Below, one piece after another: positions 1 through 12,570 of a stretch of 64,000 bases of DNA. Under the pieces are notes generated by a model. That model saw only the letters and a list, made by a program, of their open reading frames with translations. It had not been told where the DNA came from and did not search any database. The position numbers were made by a program, and so were the translations under genes. The stretch covers positions 62,001 to 126,000 of the forward strand of contig MCFE01000075.1 of the NCBI GenBank assembly GCA_002104905.1. The letters are read 5' to 3'. Each line of letters starts with the position of its first letter. Position 1 is the stretch's first letter. Source of the stretch: Basidiobolus meristosporus CBS 931.73. Taxonomy: Eukaryota; Basidiobolomycota; Basidiobolomycetes; Basidiobolales; Basidiobolaceae.

Positions 1-2562
1 CTGGCCACTTGATATTTCTATAACAGCATTTGGCTATGCTTATCACCTTGCACAAACTGAGTCAGGAGAGTTTGTGACACCTTTAGGCTCACCCCGGCCT
101 TCCAAATATGGCATGCAGAGTGATAGCTCTGAGGAAGCAGGCTCACTGGTGAATTGTGAGCCTATCTTCCCTTACAACTGTACCCTGCACAAGCCTGACA
201 GAATCCCATTATGTAATGAGACAACACCTGTGGAAAAAAATTCCAAGGATACTCTATGGAGTCAAGTGAGCCCAGTAATTCATCTAAAGGTGTGTGATGT
301 GATATTGTGGCCAAAGAAGTGGCACATTTCTACTAATATCAGTAATGGGGGCTTTGAGAAATTACCACTACTTCTTGCAAAAATCATTGCAGGATGCACT
401 TACCATGTACATGGTTCAAGTAGACAACCATCATGCAGCTGGCAAAATGCAACCCAGAGACTGTCCTGATAACAGCATTTGTTAACAGTTGCATGGTGTT
501 CACATCAGAGAATGCCTCCATTGCAAGGTGTCTAACTTGTCATGAATCCTCCACCACTGGGGGAAACCATTGTTCACACTGCAGATATATGCCAGTAATA
601 CCTCATATAAAGAAGCTCATGCAGTTCAACAAATATTTTGTAGCTAGGATACCACACACAGTATCAATCAAGCACAAACACATCAGAATTATTTGATGGC
701 AATCATCACAAACAACTAAGAAGCAAGGACTACTTTGAAGGTATGTATAACCATGCCCTTGCCTTGGCACTTGATGAATTCTCATTAAACATGTACTCAA
801 CTAGCAAATACTGCTGGCCACTGACTCTCATCAACCTGAATCTGCTGCCTATCTTATGGTACCAGTGCCAAAATCTGATGGCAGTCTCACTGGTATATGG
901 GACTAAATTACCATCCAATCTGTATAGCTACCTGTATCCATTGCTGCATGAATGTTGTATGATGTCCAGCTGGACAACATTAAGTGGCTGTTGTGTAAAA
1001 GTGCATATTATTTTCTGCATTGGAAATACCCTAGCCATCAGTAAGAAAGCCAGCTTCTCTGGGCACCATAACTCAAACACATTATTATTACCCAAACACC
1101 AACACTAGGGAGATCATTTTTCCACAGAGAGAATATACATAAGTCAGCACACAGTTGCAGCAAGGTTTGCAAGCTATAAGCCAATGGCCAGAGTATGGAA
1201 TTAACTGGGAACCAGAGATACTTAAGATAGAGGGTATCTGTTGGAGCAAAAGCTTTCCACTGGAAGCAATGCACTTGCTTTGTGACATTATCCCTATACT
1301 GATGGTCAAGTTGTACATGGGGCATTTCAAGCTAAATGAGCCCATTGAGATACCAGAGAAATTTGAAAGAATTGGCAAGATATTACAGAGTATCTGCTAC
1401 CCTAAGTACTTCTCATGGGCTCCAATTAATATTCATACGCATATGCAACAATACAAATGCAAGGACTGGATGAGCTGGATCTGTATTAATTCAAGTGGCC
1501 TTCTGAAGCCATTTCTAACACAAGTACATTAGAAGCATTGGGAGTCATATGTGGACATTGCAGGATTTTTATCCAGGGGCAGATTGCCAGTGCCAACTTG
1601 ACACATCTATAGCTTTTGTGCAAAGAGCTTGGGACAGGATTTGAGCAGTTATACTCCAAACATAAAGCTGAACATGTAGATCTCTGCCACTACTGTATCC
1701 ATTTACTACTCCATTGTGCATGGTGTGTTGAGAATATTAGACCTTGCTTAACCTTTTGGGAGTTTCCTATGGAGCGGATATGTGGGGAGATAGGAAGACA
1801 AGTCAAGGTGCAGGTACTACCATATCCAAACCTCATCAAGAATATTACCATCTAGTATGTCATGGATGTGATGAGTTGGCACATGGAGAAAAGCCAGGAA
1901 GACTTGGAGAATACTTAGGACAGATGGCACATGGAGACACCTATGTCTATAGCATTACAAAGCCAAGCAGCCCCAATGCATGGATAATCAGTTAAGTAAT
2001 ACAATTTGGGTTGGGTACAACAAGCAACTAATTTTTATTAGGAGAACTCTACCAAGGTATACCAGATTCCTCTTGATCACATGCTACCTTCTACACCATT
2101 AAATTTAGAATTCACACATACAAGAACCAGAACACACCTATAGGGAAGACCAGAATCCAGCTAGGAGAAGGAATATGTTGGCTAAATAGCAAAAAGTTCT
2201 TAGTGGATATTCAGGTGGTATTCATTGCAGAAGTGGCAGCAACAAAGCATATGTTTCCAAGATGTATATGTTACCAGCAATACAAGGTGTATGGCAACTT
2301 TGCAGTATCTTACTAAAAGCCGTAAAGTTGAGGTGATATAAGTATGTCAATTGCAGCTGGTGTGCCCATTTGTAGAGGTTAGTAAGCGGGAGGCCATAGT
2401 ATCTTTTGATTCAAACTGTATGTTGAATACCCAAATTAATAACTGGTAAGCAAAGAAAGAGGGTGAGTCTACAGTGGAGTATATGAATTGCACTAGGGGA
2501 GTTGAAAAAGGGAATACCATTTGGTATATTGGTATGGTAGCATTATACAGAACTAGCTGTAG
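1..2562 (+). pseudogene. tnp2-like transposase, copy A0, 5'-truncated by window edge
   Basis: This is the C-terminal four fifths of the transposase of the CACTA-like family, aligned by eye to copies B and K. Recognisable stretches are the conserved SQVSPVIHL block near 260-290, a GNTLAIS block near 1020 (GDTPAIS in better copies), the HYY/NTS region near 1090, and the FERIGKILQSICYPKYFS block at 1360-1410. Family knowledge: a GD-P-A-CCQMC arrangement like this is typical of Tnp2 transposases of CACTA elements, which act in the nucleus on terminal inverted repeats. The frame shifts several times and stops are frequent, so it cannot make protein. The gene would end at the CTG TAG common to most copies. 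Confidence 0.82.
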
Positions 2563-2902
2563 GCTGCCATACTTTCATGATAATGCCATCAGAGGCTTGC
2601 AAAGAGGCCATCAAAACACTGTTAAGTATTTTGCCATATAAGGCAATCAGATGTACTGGCTGGTAAGGTTCACTCAAATAGTTGTAAAGCACACTAAGAC
2701 TGTAATAATGCCATGCCACCTTGGGCAAAACACTGTACAAACACCATTATATCTTATCAATTTTACTTGGCTGTAAAATTAGTAATTTGCCATTGTGATC
2801 CCATCACAAGATTGTGTAGATGGTCCTTAACTCCAAGCTGCTGGTATTATAGCAGTTGCTTGACAGGATCTTAATGGCTGATCCAGATTATATTTCATAG
2901 GG
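2563..2902 (+). repeat. Right subterminal region and terminal repeat of copy A0
   Basis: About 340 noncoding bases follow the transposase, matching the right ends of B, C, E, F and K. The end reads TATTTCATAGGG, a shortened form of the ATTATTTTTCATAGGG terminus. A0 is inserted about 60 bases downstream of the YVDD codons of a Copia reverse transcriptase; its left end lies outside the window. Confidence 0.75.
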
Positions 2903-4668
2903 CTTAGATAGGCTTGGTTTAATCTCTTCCCATGCACAAGGTTATTAGTACTATAATAAGATCATCCACATATAGCGCTAGTAGAGCTGGACTTGCTCTA
3001 TCTGGCTTATAGTATATACCACAGTCAGCATACTCCTTTTGAAACTTAAAGATTCCAAATACAAATCTATTTTGTAATTCCAGGCTCTTAGTGATTTTTT
3101 GAGTCCATATAGACACTTTAGAAGCTTGCAGATCAAATGGGGGTTATCTTGGTCAGCAAACCCATCAGGCTAGTCCATATATATCTCCTCAGCATGTTCT
3201 CCGTACAAAAATGCAGGTTTTACATCCATCTGATGAATAAAAAGCTTATATTAGACTACAATAGCCAATACTAATCTGATGGGATTAAACTTGGCCACCA
3301 GTCCAAAGGTCTCAGTATAGTCAGGTCCTTTTGTTTGAGAGTATCTCTTGACCACAAATCTTGCTCTATATCCTCACTTTTACTATCAGCCTTGTATTTT
3401 GTCTTAAAGATCCATCTGCATCCAATTAATTATTAGTTGATTTGGTAATTTGACCAAGTCCTAAGCTAGATTTTTCATTAGAGCCTAATATTCCTCAGTC
3501 ATTGAAGATCTCCTAAAATTTGTCAGAGGGCTAATTAGGGCCTCTTTTACTGACTGGGGCTCATCAATATGTACTGAATAGGCCTAGGCTAAGTTTGTAC
3601 CCTCATTGAAATAGTGATTTGGACTACTTCTTGTGTGGCTGGATCTCCAGGTGATTGGTACTGAAATGAGCACTTCAGGGATATTTCTGGGCACTGATTC
3701 AGGCTGAACCATGGTTGCTAAGTCCTCTGGAGTGAAAAATTTTCATTGTGTTTCTCTGACTCAATTCTGACAATAGGTGGACATGAGATTTGATATTTGT
3801 CATCATCTGATGTCATATTTTGTAAGAATCTTAGTTTTCATCAAACAGCACATCCCTAGTCTTGATCAGCTTCTCTGCTTTGGTACTGTAGAGTCTGTAT
3901 GCTTTACTCTCATTGTAGTATCCCAAAAATATGCATATCACACTTTTTGGTTCAAATTTTGACTGATTTCCAGGCAGTTTCTTGGCATATGCTGTGCACG
4001 CAAGTATTCTTGAATGTTCTGGACTTGGTATGTATCCATATTATGCTTCAAATGGAGTAGAATCACAAAGTATTTTGTTATAAATCCTATTTTTAAGGTA
4101 CACAGTTGTGGCCACTGATTTTGTTCAAAAATCATAGGATAATTTTGATGATGGATCATGAATCTTGCCTTATCAATTATTAATCTGTTTGCACATACTG
4201 CTACTTAATTTTGCTATGGGGAGTGTAGTACAGTAGTCTCTTGCTTTATCCCACAAATCTTGCAGAAATGGATGAAGAGTTCTGAGTTATATTCTCCACC
4301 ATTGTCAGGGCATATTTTCTTGTTTTTCACCAATTTTTCTCTCCACCATGGCCTTAAGCTCCCTGGGCTTGGACAGAGGCTCTTTCTTTCTCTCCATGAT
4401 GTAGATCCATGTGTATCATGTGTAATTGTCAGTAAAGTGATTAAATACTTCATCCCACCCAAGGATAAATTTTGCATAGGTCCACATAAATCTGAGTGAA
4501 TTCAATCCAATTCTTTCTTAGTTTTGATTGACCCAGAGCTCTAGAACAGTTTTGTGACTTGTTTTTCATATATGCTGGCTTCACAGTGCAACAAATTAGC
4601 TGGGAGAGCAATCTCTACTCTGGAAATTAGCTGATCTCTGATTATTTTGAGCAGATAATCAAAATTAA
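2903..4668 (-). pseudogene. Ty1/Copia pol fragment (integrase to reverse transcriptase)
   Basis: Read on the minus strand, this runs from integrase to reverse transcriptase. The integrase core holds DNGGEYNSELF near 4300 and GIKQET near 4240. After a poorly conserved linker (about 3480-3940) comes RT sequence with the FAPV-type region near 3310 and YVDDLII near 2965, the polymerase active-site box. The order INT before RT is diagnostic of Copia. Stops and frameshifts are scattered throughout. It is cut on the left by the end of A0 and on the right by the end of A; gag, protease and RNase H are absent here. No LTR is attached. Confidence 0.85.
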
Positions 4669-5029
4669 ATCTATGAAGAGTAATTTGGTCCTGCAGGTGG
4701 ATCCAATCCAGAACAGCCATCAGGATCCCATTTAGAGACCATCATAATACCAGGAGCTTGGAATTAGTGACCCTCTTGGCAATCTTATAAAGGGATCATG
4801 ACAGTGCACTGCCAACTTTAATGCCAAATAAAGGGATAAAACTTGACAAGATTCAATTTGTGGTGAGACAAATATTACATGGTATTGTGGCGGTCTTTTA
4901 GCGCTCTACAACTATTTTAAGTGAATCCAACCAGCTGGGACATCCAATTGCCCAATAAGGCAAGACACTTGATGGTATTTGAAGGCCTCACAGCAAGACT
5001 CTAGTGGCATTACATTGGCAGTATGATGG
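4669..5029 (-). repeat. Transposase-side terminal region of copy A
   Basis: Noncoding, about 360 bases, homologous (reverse orientation) to 17675-18037 of copy B. It contains the GGATCC/GATC-rich stretch next to the terminus and the AGCTTGGAATTAGTGACCC block shared by every right end. It is interrupted at 5030 by the LTR-1 solo LTR, whose 4-bp duplication is ATGG here and ACAG at 6093, two transitions apart. Confidence 0.75.
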
Positions 5030-6092
5030 TGTGGTGGTGTATAGGTCCAAGGGTGAGATACATCCAACACTTCTCAAGTGTTTTGTGTGTGGGGTGTTCA
5101 CTGGTTGCAATAACCTCTGGCAAAAGCTTGCTAGGAATACTTGGGTTCCGTCTCTAATCTAATGTGATGGGGAATAAAGCCACAAGCTTGTCAAGGGAAA
5201 ACTATTGAGCTACAATCCCCAATTTAGTTGGCATCTTAACAAAAGTATGTGCTGGGTTCAGCATCCTTTGAGATGACAATGAACTAAAGCTTCCAAAGTC
5301 AAAACTACTGTAAACTCCACCAGCTGGTACTTGATAAGAATGCAGCTGTGGTCAATAGTTACAAAGACAGAAAAGTACCTTTGCCTGTACAAGAACAAAC
5401 TTGGGAAAGAATCAAATATAATAAAAGATACCTACTCTGAGTATTCCTCACAAGTAGTGCCTCCAAGGTCAGTTGGCTGTCAGCATGATTTCCTGGGAGT
5501 GTCCTGTGGTCTGGGTTGGAAGTTCAGGTAGCAGCAGTTAACAGTGATCACACTAATCAGCAAGTTGGTATATTGATAAAAGGGATGATGATTTATTGTT
5601 GAGGGATAGCCTCCCTTATATACTTTTCTTACTGTTCAAGTGATTACTAATTGTGGTGTTCCAAAAGGTTCTGGATATCAATAGAAATCTTAATGACATC
5701 AGAATGACTTATGAATGTAGGTGCCAGAAGGTTCTAAGAGGCACAGCACATCTAACCAATCAGAAATCAGTACATTGAAACCTGTGTAACATAGGGATAC
5801 CATATATGATATGGAAATGGTAGGGATGGTAACATGGGTCAATCATGTGTCACGGGTATTGGCACTGGTAATTGCCTAATATAGAAGCACTTACAGCTAG
5901 TAATCTTACATAAAGTGAGGGATAACTTATGTAATAAGGTACGCAGGTGTGATAGTCAACCAGCTTATGGAATAGTACTGATCATTTAAGACAAATGGGA
6001 TAAAACTAAAATAAGTGTAGTAGAGATATAGGGAAGTAGAAAATATGGGAATGAGCACATCTGTCAGTGGGTGTCACTGTCACCCCACTACA
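5030..6092 (-). repeat. Solo LTR, family LTR-1, copy 1
   Basis: 1063 bases. On the minus strand it begins TGTAGTGGGGTGACAGTG and ends ACACCACCACA. It is nearly collinear with 25602-26651 and, inverted, with 62752-63821. It carries a TATATAAGGGAGG promoter-like element and an AATAAATCAT poly(A)-like signal (minus strand, near 5600-5635), so U3, R and a long U5 are all present. Removing it with one copy of the 4-bp duplication restores the transposon sequence around it. No internal retroelement genes accompany it. Confidence 0.8.
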
Positions 6093-6097
6093 ACAGC

Positions 6098-8493
6098 CTA
6101 CAGTTGGTTCTGTATAATGCTACTGTACCAATTTACCTAACGGTATTTCCTTTTTCTACCTCCCCTTGTGCAACTCATATATTCCACTGTAGAATCACCC
6201 CTCTCTATTTGCTTACCACTACTACCTTGGGTTTTCCACATATAGTTTGAATCAAAAGAAACTATGACCTCCTGCTTACTAACCTCTACAAACACATACA
6301 CCTGCCACAATTGACATACTTCTACCACCTCAACTGTACGGCTTTTTAGTAAGATGCTTGCAAAGTTGCCATATACCTTGCATTGCTAGTAACATAAACA
6401 TCTTGCAAACAGATGCTTGGTTGTTGCCACTTCTGCCATGAAAACCTCCTGAATATCCACAAAGAACATCTTGGTATTTAGCCAATATATTCCTACTCTC
6501 TGCTGGATTCTAGTCCCCCTTATAGGTGCGTGCTGGCTCTTGTTTGTGTGAATTTTGTACTAAATGGTGTAGAAGTTGGCCTGTGACCATGCAAAATCTG
6601 GCATACCTTGGTAGAGTTTTCCTGATAAAAATTAGTTGCTTGTTGCACCCAACCCAACTTTGCATTACTTAGCTGATTACCCACTCATTGGGGCTGCTTA
6701 GCTTCTTAATGCCATAGGCATAGGTGTTTTCCAACTCTTCCTAGCTGTCCTCCATGTGCCTACTCATCACATCCATGTCAGACTTGAAGGTAATATTCTT
6801 GATGAGAATGGGATATGGTAGTACCTGCACCTTTACTTGTCTTCCTATCTCCCCACACATCTGCTCCATAGGGACCTCCCAAAAGGTGAAGGAAGGTCCA
6901 ATATTTGCAATGCACCATGCAAGATGGAGTAGCAAGTGCATAAGGTAGTGACAGAGATCTACATGTTCAGCTTTATGTTTGTAATATAGCCACTCAAATC
7001 CTGTTACAAACTCCTCACACAACAGCTGTAGATGTGTCAAGTGGCATTGGTGATCTGCTTCTGGATAAAATTCCTATGATGTCCACATGTGACTCCCAAT
7101 GCCTCCAATGTACTCTTGGTAGGAATGGCTTCAGAACACCACTTCAATAAATACATATCCAGTTCATCCAGTCTTTGTGTTTGTATTGTTGCATATGGGT
7201 ATGAATATTAATTGGAGCACATGAGAAGTACATAGGGTAGCAGATACTCTGTAATATCTTGCCAATTCTTTCAAATCTCTCTGGTATCTCAAAGGGCTCA
7301 TTTTGCTTGAAATGCTCCTTGTACAACTTGGTTATCAGTATAGGGATATTGTTGAAAGCAAATGCATTGCTGCCAGTGGAACATTTTGCTCCAACAAATA
7401 CTCTCTATCTTGAGTATCTCCAGTTTTCAACTGATTCCATATTCTGGCCAATGGCTTATAGCTTGCCAGCTTTGCCGCAATTGCATGCTTACTTCTGTAC
7501 ATTCTCTCTGTGGGAAGATGATGTTCTTAGTGCTGGTGCCTGAGCATTGACAATGTGCTTGAGTAATGGATTTGATCCCTTGGATCTCACACATTTGACA
7601 GCAATAGGGTCCATTGTACCCAGAAAAACCTGCTATCCTGCTGATGGCTGGGGTATCTCCAATGCAGATAATAATATGTGCTGCATGAGCTTCCTGAGAC
7701 AGGGTATGACTGGAGTCTATTTGGAGTGTGAACAATGTTCTCCCTGAATGGTAGTGCATTCCTGACAGTTTGGACACATTGCAATGGTAGCATTTTTGGA
7801 TGTGAATGCCATGCAACTGTTGACACATGCTGGAATCAGGACAGTCTTTGGATCATATGTTGCCAGCTGCATGATGGTTGTCTACTTGTACCATGTACAT
7901 GGTAAGTTGTATCCCAAAATGATTTTGGCAAGAAGTAGTAATAAATCCTCAGAGCCCCCATTACTGATATTAGTGGCAACACACCACATCTCTATCCACA
8001 ACATTACATCATTCACCAGTAGATGGATTACTGGGCTCACTTGGCTCCATAAAGTATCCTTGGCATTTGTTTCAATGGGTGTTGTCTCATTGCATATAGG
8101 GACTTCACCGGGCTCATATGTGGTACTGTTGTTTGGGGGGATAGGCTCAAAATCCATCAGTGAACCTTCTTTGTCAGTGCTATCACTCTGCATGCCATAT
8201 TCAGAGGGCTGAGGTGAGCCTCAAGGCATCACAAACTCACCTGACTCAGTTTGCGCAAGGTGACAAAGACAGCCAGGTGCCAATATAGAGGTATCAACTG
8301 GCTGGCAAGATAATGTTGGTACAGTAGTGACCAATGAATGGTCAAGTATGACTTGGGTGGCAAAATACTGGCCATGATCCTTGTAATACTTCCTGTGCTG
8401 TCTGCGTGCTTCATGGCTGAGAGGCTTGCCACAATAACCACATGGTCCTTTTTCTCTTCTCTTACAGTGTTGAGTCAAAGTAGTCTTGTCCAT
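6098..8493 (-). pseudogene. tnp2-like transposase, copy A
   Basis: Starts at ATG 8493 (MDKTTLTQ), the best-preserved start in the window. Residues 18-39 form a C-x2-C...H-x4-H-like pattern (CGYCGKPLSHEARRQH), a likely DNA-binding zinc finger. A single TTA-to-TGA change stops the frame at about residue 91; the reading resumes in the same frame with GSPQPSEYGMQSD. A TGG-to-TAG change stops it again near 7880. At about 7687 roughly 0.4 kb found in B (the region with GYFEGMYDHAF) is missing. The Tnp2-like GDTPAIS, CCQMCEI and FERIGKILQSICYP blocks remain. The C-terminus is basic (GGRKRKY) and broken at 6137, before the usual stop at 6098. Confidence 0.83.
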
Positions 8494-8698
8494 GGAGAAA
8501 ACATTTGACCTTCAGCAACATAATGCTATCATATCACTTTTTGGTCAATACTCATGTGAGCTTAAGACAGTCTTGTATTTGAGACATTTCACCTACATGA
8601 ATGTAAGATTAAATGATGACCTGCCATAGTAAGGGTTATAAATAAAGCTGTGGCACCACATACACATGTATATGTAACACTGTTTCCCCTTTGGTTTG
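8494..8698. promoter_or_regulatory. Divergent promoter region of copy A
   Basis: About 200 bases separate the two head-to-head starts. The same sequence recurs at 14651-14871, 37335-37555, 56418-56641 and 59499-59720. Conserved pieces include AATGTCTCAAATACAA, ACATGAGTATTGACC and the TATA-like TTATTTATAATGC. The promoter role is inferred from the position between divergent genes and from conservation across copies. Confidence 0.6.
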
Positions 8699-10535
8699 AT
8701 GCACTTCCATATATATGCCACCAAAAATAAAGCAAAGTTGTCTGGTTCTCAACCAAGCCCCACTGCTGATGACAACAGAAGAACAATTGGACAACAGTTT
8801 GCTTTGACATTCAGTGCAACAAGCAGGGCTACATCCAAAAAAGGCCCTGTGGACAGTGTGCCCATTGAAGGTAATAATGTGGACTCCTCAGGCTCTCAGT
8901 CAAGTAGGCAATGGAGAGCCTCTGCGGAGCCACAAGCTGACCGTTATTCTCAGGCAGATGAGAATGTAGCAAACACAGTACCCTCAGTTGAAGATCAGCA
9001 AGTGGCCATGATAACATTGCCACCACCCATATTAGCAAGTATGTTGTCAGCTCATACCAAAGCATTCATGAAGCAATTAGGTGCAGTGACTGACAGGATA
9101 GATGCAATGGCCCAGAGGAATCAGGAAATAGTGCAGAAACAGGATGAGCAGATAATACATGTAGAGCAATCAATATCCCAGGTAGATAAAGCAGTATCTT
9201 TGCTGCAAAGAAGAAACTCAAGTAGCTCAATGTCACAGCCAAGAATTGAGCCATTTCCCAATGTAACAGCAGAGGAACACCATACAGTCTTTGAAGCACA
9301 ACAACAGTGCCCAAAGATAAAGCCCACAGAAAGACCTATCACAGCGTGGGAGGGAGACAATGTGGTGTTTATATCAAAGCCTCAAAATCAAAAGACATGG
9401 AAGATTTGTGAAGCCATTGAGTGCAATAATGAAGAGCAGGCTAATATGCAAGAGGCCATCAGAAGAGTAGCACGCCATCACCTTAAGGCCAGCATACCAT
9501 GGGACCATCAGGAACTCAAGGCCAAGCAGAATGAACTTGACTTGTTTGATGAGCTTTATTCTGGATTCAAATGGGCAAACAGATTTTGGGCCAGCATTGG
9601 AATGCTAAGAAAGTATCTCAAGAATAACAGAAACTATCAAAGGCAGAAGAATAAGGGCACCTTGGCTAAAAACTAGAAGCCTCCTCAAGAGCCTGTTACA
9701 AGCAGAGCCAAAAGCTCCAGACAAGTGTCAGAGAGACATCAGGCAGCTGGAAGAGTGCCAATTAGGGACAAGCAGGCAGACATGGATGCACCAGCACAAC
9801 ATTTATCAATGAAAAAGTGCAATACCACTCAAGAAGCACCCTGTTAAAGTAGCAGCAAAGGACCCAGCAGTAATAAAGGAAAAGGTAAAGGGAAAAATGT
9901 CTACCCAAGCCTGAGACAGGGAGGCATGCAAAAAGACTGCAGTTCTTGCCAATTAACACCACAAGCCAGGAACAGAATGAATCCCATCATAGCCATGAGG
10001 AATTACCAACAAGAAAACAGCTGTTTTTATAAGAGTTGGAAGCGCAACCAGTTGAGCTACACTCCAGCTAGGTAGTTGAGTTTACTGAAAAAGGCAATTC
10101 AGCTACCACAGCCTCCACAGCCTCCATTGTTGACAGAGTAGAGATTCCACTGACAGACAAGGCTACAACATCAAGAGCCTGAAAGACTATCACAATGCCT
10201 TCAGTGAAGTTTTGGAACATTAATAGGCACACCAAGAGGTTGCAGCACTTCTTCAACAGCAGTGCTCAAGAAAATGCACTGTAATATTGCAAAGACTGGC
10301 AGATGAGGAGCTAGACTTGGCAGTGCAAGCTGAGGACCAGTGGCAAAAAGCTGTTGGGTTCCCACCAAAGTTGTGGAACCAGAGCATTTCAGCAGAAATG
10401 CTTATTGAGTGGTGGATTTTAATAGAGTTACTTGTTGAGTGTAGGATTGGGCTTAATGTTAGTGTAGTGTGTTGAGACTTGTATAGGTCAATACAATTGG
10501 CAATTGAGGTACAACTGAAGTTTCAACAGAAATAA
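8699..10535 (+). pseudogene. ORF1 (accessory protein of CACTA-like family), copy A
   Basis: Readable for 326 aa to a TAG at 9673, then in other frames to a TAA at 10533. In order: a Ser/Thr/Gln-rich N-terminus (1-110), a predicted coiled coil with heptad-like spacing (about 125-175: RIDAMAQRNQEIVQKQDEQ), a conserved domain with WEGDNVVFI and PWDHQELKAKQNELDLFDEL (about 220-310), a basic low-complexity segment with one repeat unit (two in B and K), and a C-terminal domain with LQRLADEELDLAV. I recognise no named family. By position it resembles the second protein of plant CACTA elements (TnpA-type, binding subterminal repeats), but that is inference. The ancestral start is probably the ATG at 8715, now out of frame by one A. 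Confidence 0.72.
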
Positions 10536-10865
10536 GTCAATTTGTACGCATGAAAAGTAAGAGAGAGGGGGAGTCAGGAAGTAAGGAGAGTGAAAAAGAG
10601 GCAATAGCCAATCAATTTACACAGATGTAGGAGGCAATAGAGTGTCCAGGATCAAAAAGTCAGCAAATTGGCAGGGAACCAATCAAAAGCCACTTATACA
10701 TTGTTGTGATGAAAAATTCTGACTAAGTTTCTGGTGAAATCTGGGGTGCAACTACTTTTCAATGGTCTCTGGACAGTGTCCTGACAAGATCAGTACCTCT
10801 TAGTCACGGGACTTTCACTTTGTGATGGCCTTTTGACAGGATCATCTCAATATTTTTTCATAGAG
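10536..10865 (+). repeat. ORF1-side terminal region of copy A
   Basis: Noncoding; homologous to 12244-12570 (inverted), 21581-21904 and 57108-57436. It ends in GATCATCTCAATATTTTTTCATAGAG. Shared blocks include the CAATTTGCTC-type segment, GGACACTC-type segment and TCTTAGTCACGGGACTTT. Gypsy sequence resumes at 10866. Confidence 0.75.
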
Positions 10866-12240
10866 ATGATAGTTGCTTTGGTCTTGTTGAGTGGGACTTG
10901 TCAAAGGGCACTTTGTTCTTCAGCTGTGTATAAGTTGTCCAGCAGCTCTGTTGATATTTAGGTCATGGTGATTAAGTTGCTGTATACAAGTGGCTAGGAG
11001 GTCTTCAGTGTAGATATTAGATTTCCAACTCAATGAGTTCCAAGTGACTGTGTCCAACTCAGCTTGTAGTATGCAGTCATGTCCATAGAGTAGCTTAAAT
11101 GGCAATAATCTAGTTGTTCTCTTGGTAGTAACTCTATCTGCCCAGAGTGCAAGATATAAATGCTATGGCCAAAGTGTTGTATTATTCTCACAGATCTTTA
11201 CAAGAGAGTTCACCAGCTCCTGAATCATTTGGGATGTCATCTCTCCTCTGTCAGCAACAAGCTATTGGATGCAGCCAAGTCTACAGAAAATGTCTTCAAG
11301 TATAGATCTCCATATGGGATGGCTCTTGATGTTGGGCAAGGCTCAAGCGTCTGCCCAACCACTAAGGTCATCTCCAGCAACAATCAGGCACATTTTTAAT
11401 CCAGCTGTTGGCATGTGGACATGGTCAATACCAACCTTTTGCCATAGACAAACTATGTAGGTAGGATGCAGTGGTTCTGCATAATGCTTAGAGGATCTCT
11501 TCTGGCAGGCTATACATGACTCAACAAAGTGTTGGATATCATAGTACATTTTTTCCCAGTAGTACCTCTGAGCTGTGGTGTTGTAGGTGGCTTCTTGTCC
11601 TCTAGGATTTCCTGGTTCTTCTTGGTGGATACTTGTCATGATGTTCAGTTGCTCTAGTGGGGTAGTGTCTACTCTTCTTGGCATAAGTCCAGGATTCACT
11701 TGTTTAAAGAGAAGATCATCTTTGAGATAGTAGTGGTGTGCCTTCTTTCTGAGCTTTCTAAACTCATGAATATCCATCCAACTAGGTTTCTTGAGTGTCC
11801 TTAAATATTCTTTGATCAGGCTGCTGGTAGTTCTCTCTTGGTCTTTGATAGCAATATGTTGGATCTCTGCATCAATCATATTATCAAAGTGAAGGTCTAA
11901 GTCTTCAAATAAGTGTGGTCCCTTCCTACAGAGTGCATAAGTCACAACATTTGTCTTGCCAGGGATATGTTTGAACTCAAAGTCAAGCATTTTCTGCCAT
12001 GCCATCTATTGGTTGGTGGCATCATCAGGTCAGTTAGAATTGTGATCATTTGTATAAGTGGCTTGGCATCTGTCTCCAGGATAAAATGTGTCATGTAGAG
12101 TTGTGACTTCAGCTTCTTTAGCATTGTCACAACACCTAGTAGCTCTCTCTTAATCTGTGAGTACCTTTGTTCTCTACAAGAGAGTAGGCAGCTCTCATAT
12201 CTGCAGACAAAGCAGTTGTCATCTTGATCATCTTGGCAAA
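10866..12240 (-). pseudogene. Gypsy integrase and end of RNase H
   Basis: From 12240 downward: end of RNase H (SQIKRELLGV-type region near 12150, then the FKHIPGKTNVVTYALCR tether), the integrase zinc-binding domain (H...H...CIACQKRSS, near 11500-11630), and the start of the catalytic core (GIDHVHMP near 11425, D in the first active-site position, then DDLSGWADA near 11345). An integrase tail with PFKLLYGHDC lies at 10920-11105. The catalytic core between about 11105 and 11343 is readable only in pieces. Several stops. The element is interrupted at 12241 by copy B and cut at 10866 by copy A. Confidence 0.82.
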
Positions 12241-12243
12241 GTA

Positions 12244-12570
12244 CCCTATGAAAAATTATTGAGATGATCCAGTCAAAAGGCCATCACAAAATTAATGTCC
12301 CGTGACTGAGAGGTACTGATCTTGTCAGGACACCATCCAGAGACCGTTGAAAAATAATTGCACCCCAGATTTCACAAAAAACTTTGTCAAAATTTTTCAT
12401 CACAACAATGTATAAGTGGCTTTTAATTGGTTCCCTGCCAATTTGCTCACTTTCTGATCCCGGACACTCTATTGCCTCCTACGTTTGTGCAAATTGATTG
12501 GCTATTGCCTCTTTTTCACACTCCTTACTTCCTGACTCCCCCTTTCTCTTACTTTTCATGCATACAAATT
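12244..12570 (-). repeat. ORF1-side terminal region of copy B
   Basis: Noncoding 327 bases from the inverted terminal repeat to the ORF1 stop. After the terminus come GATGATCC, AAAAGGCCATCAC and GGACACCATCCAGAGACC, all shared with copies A, D2 and K. Candidate binding sites for element proteins; not tested. Confidence 0.75.

Larger units (their letters stand above)
4669..10865. mobile_element. CACTA-like element, copy A (transposase on minus, ORF1 on plus)
   Basis: One end is the degraded CTATGAAGAGTAATTTGG at 4671, the transposase-side terminus; the other is TTTTTTCATAGAG ending at 10865, the ORF1-side terminus. Between them lie the minus-strand transposase, a divergent promoter region and plus-strand ORF1. 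A solo LTR (5030-6092) sits in the transposase-side subterminal region. Without it the element is about 5.1 kb, shorter than B and K because of a ~0.4 kb transposase deletion and one missing ORF1 repeat. The left flank is Copia and the right flank is Gypsy, so no target duplication can be assigned. Confidence 0.8.

Noticed and set aside
7547-8212. Plus-strand open frames of 66-142 codons opposite the transposase
   Set aside because: They are antisense shadows of the minus-strand transposase; their sequences mirror its conserved blocks.
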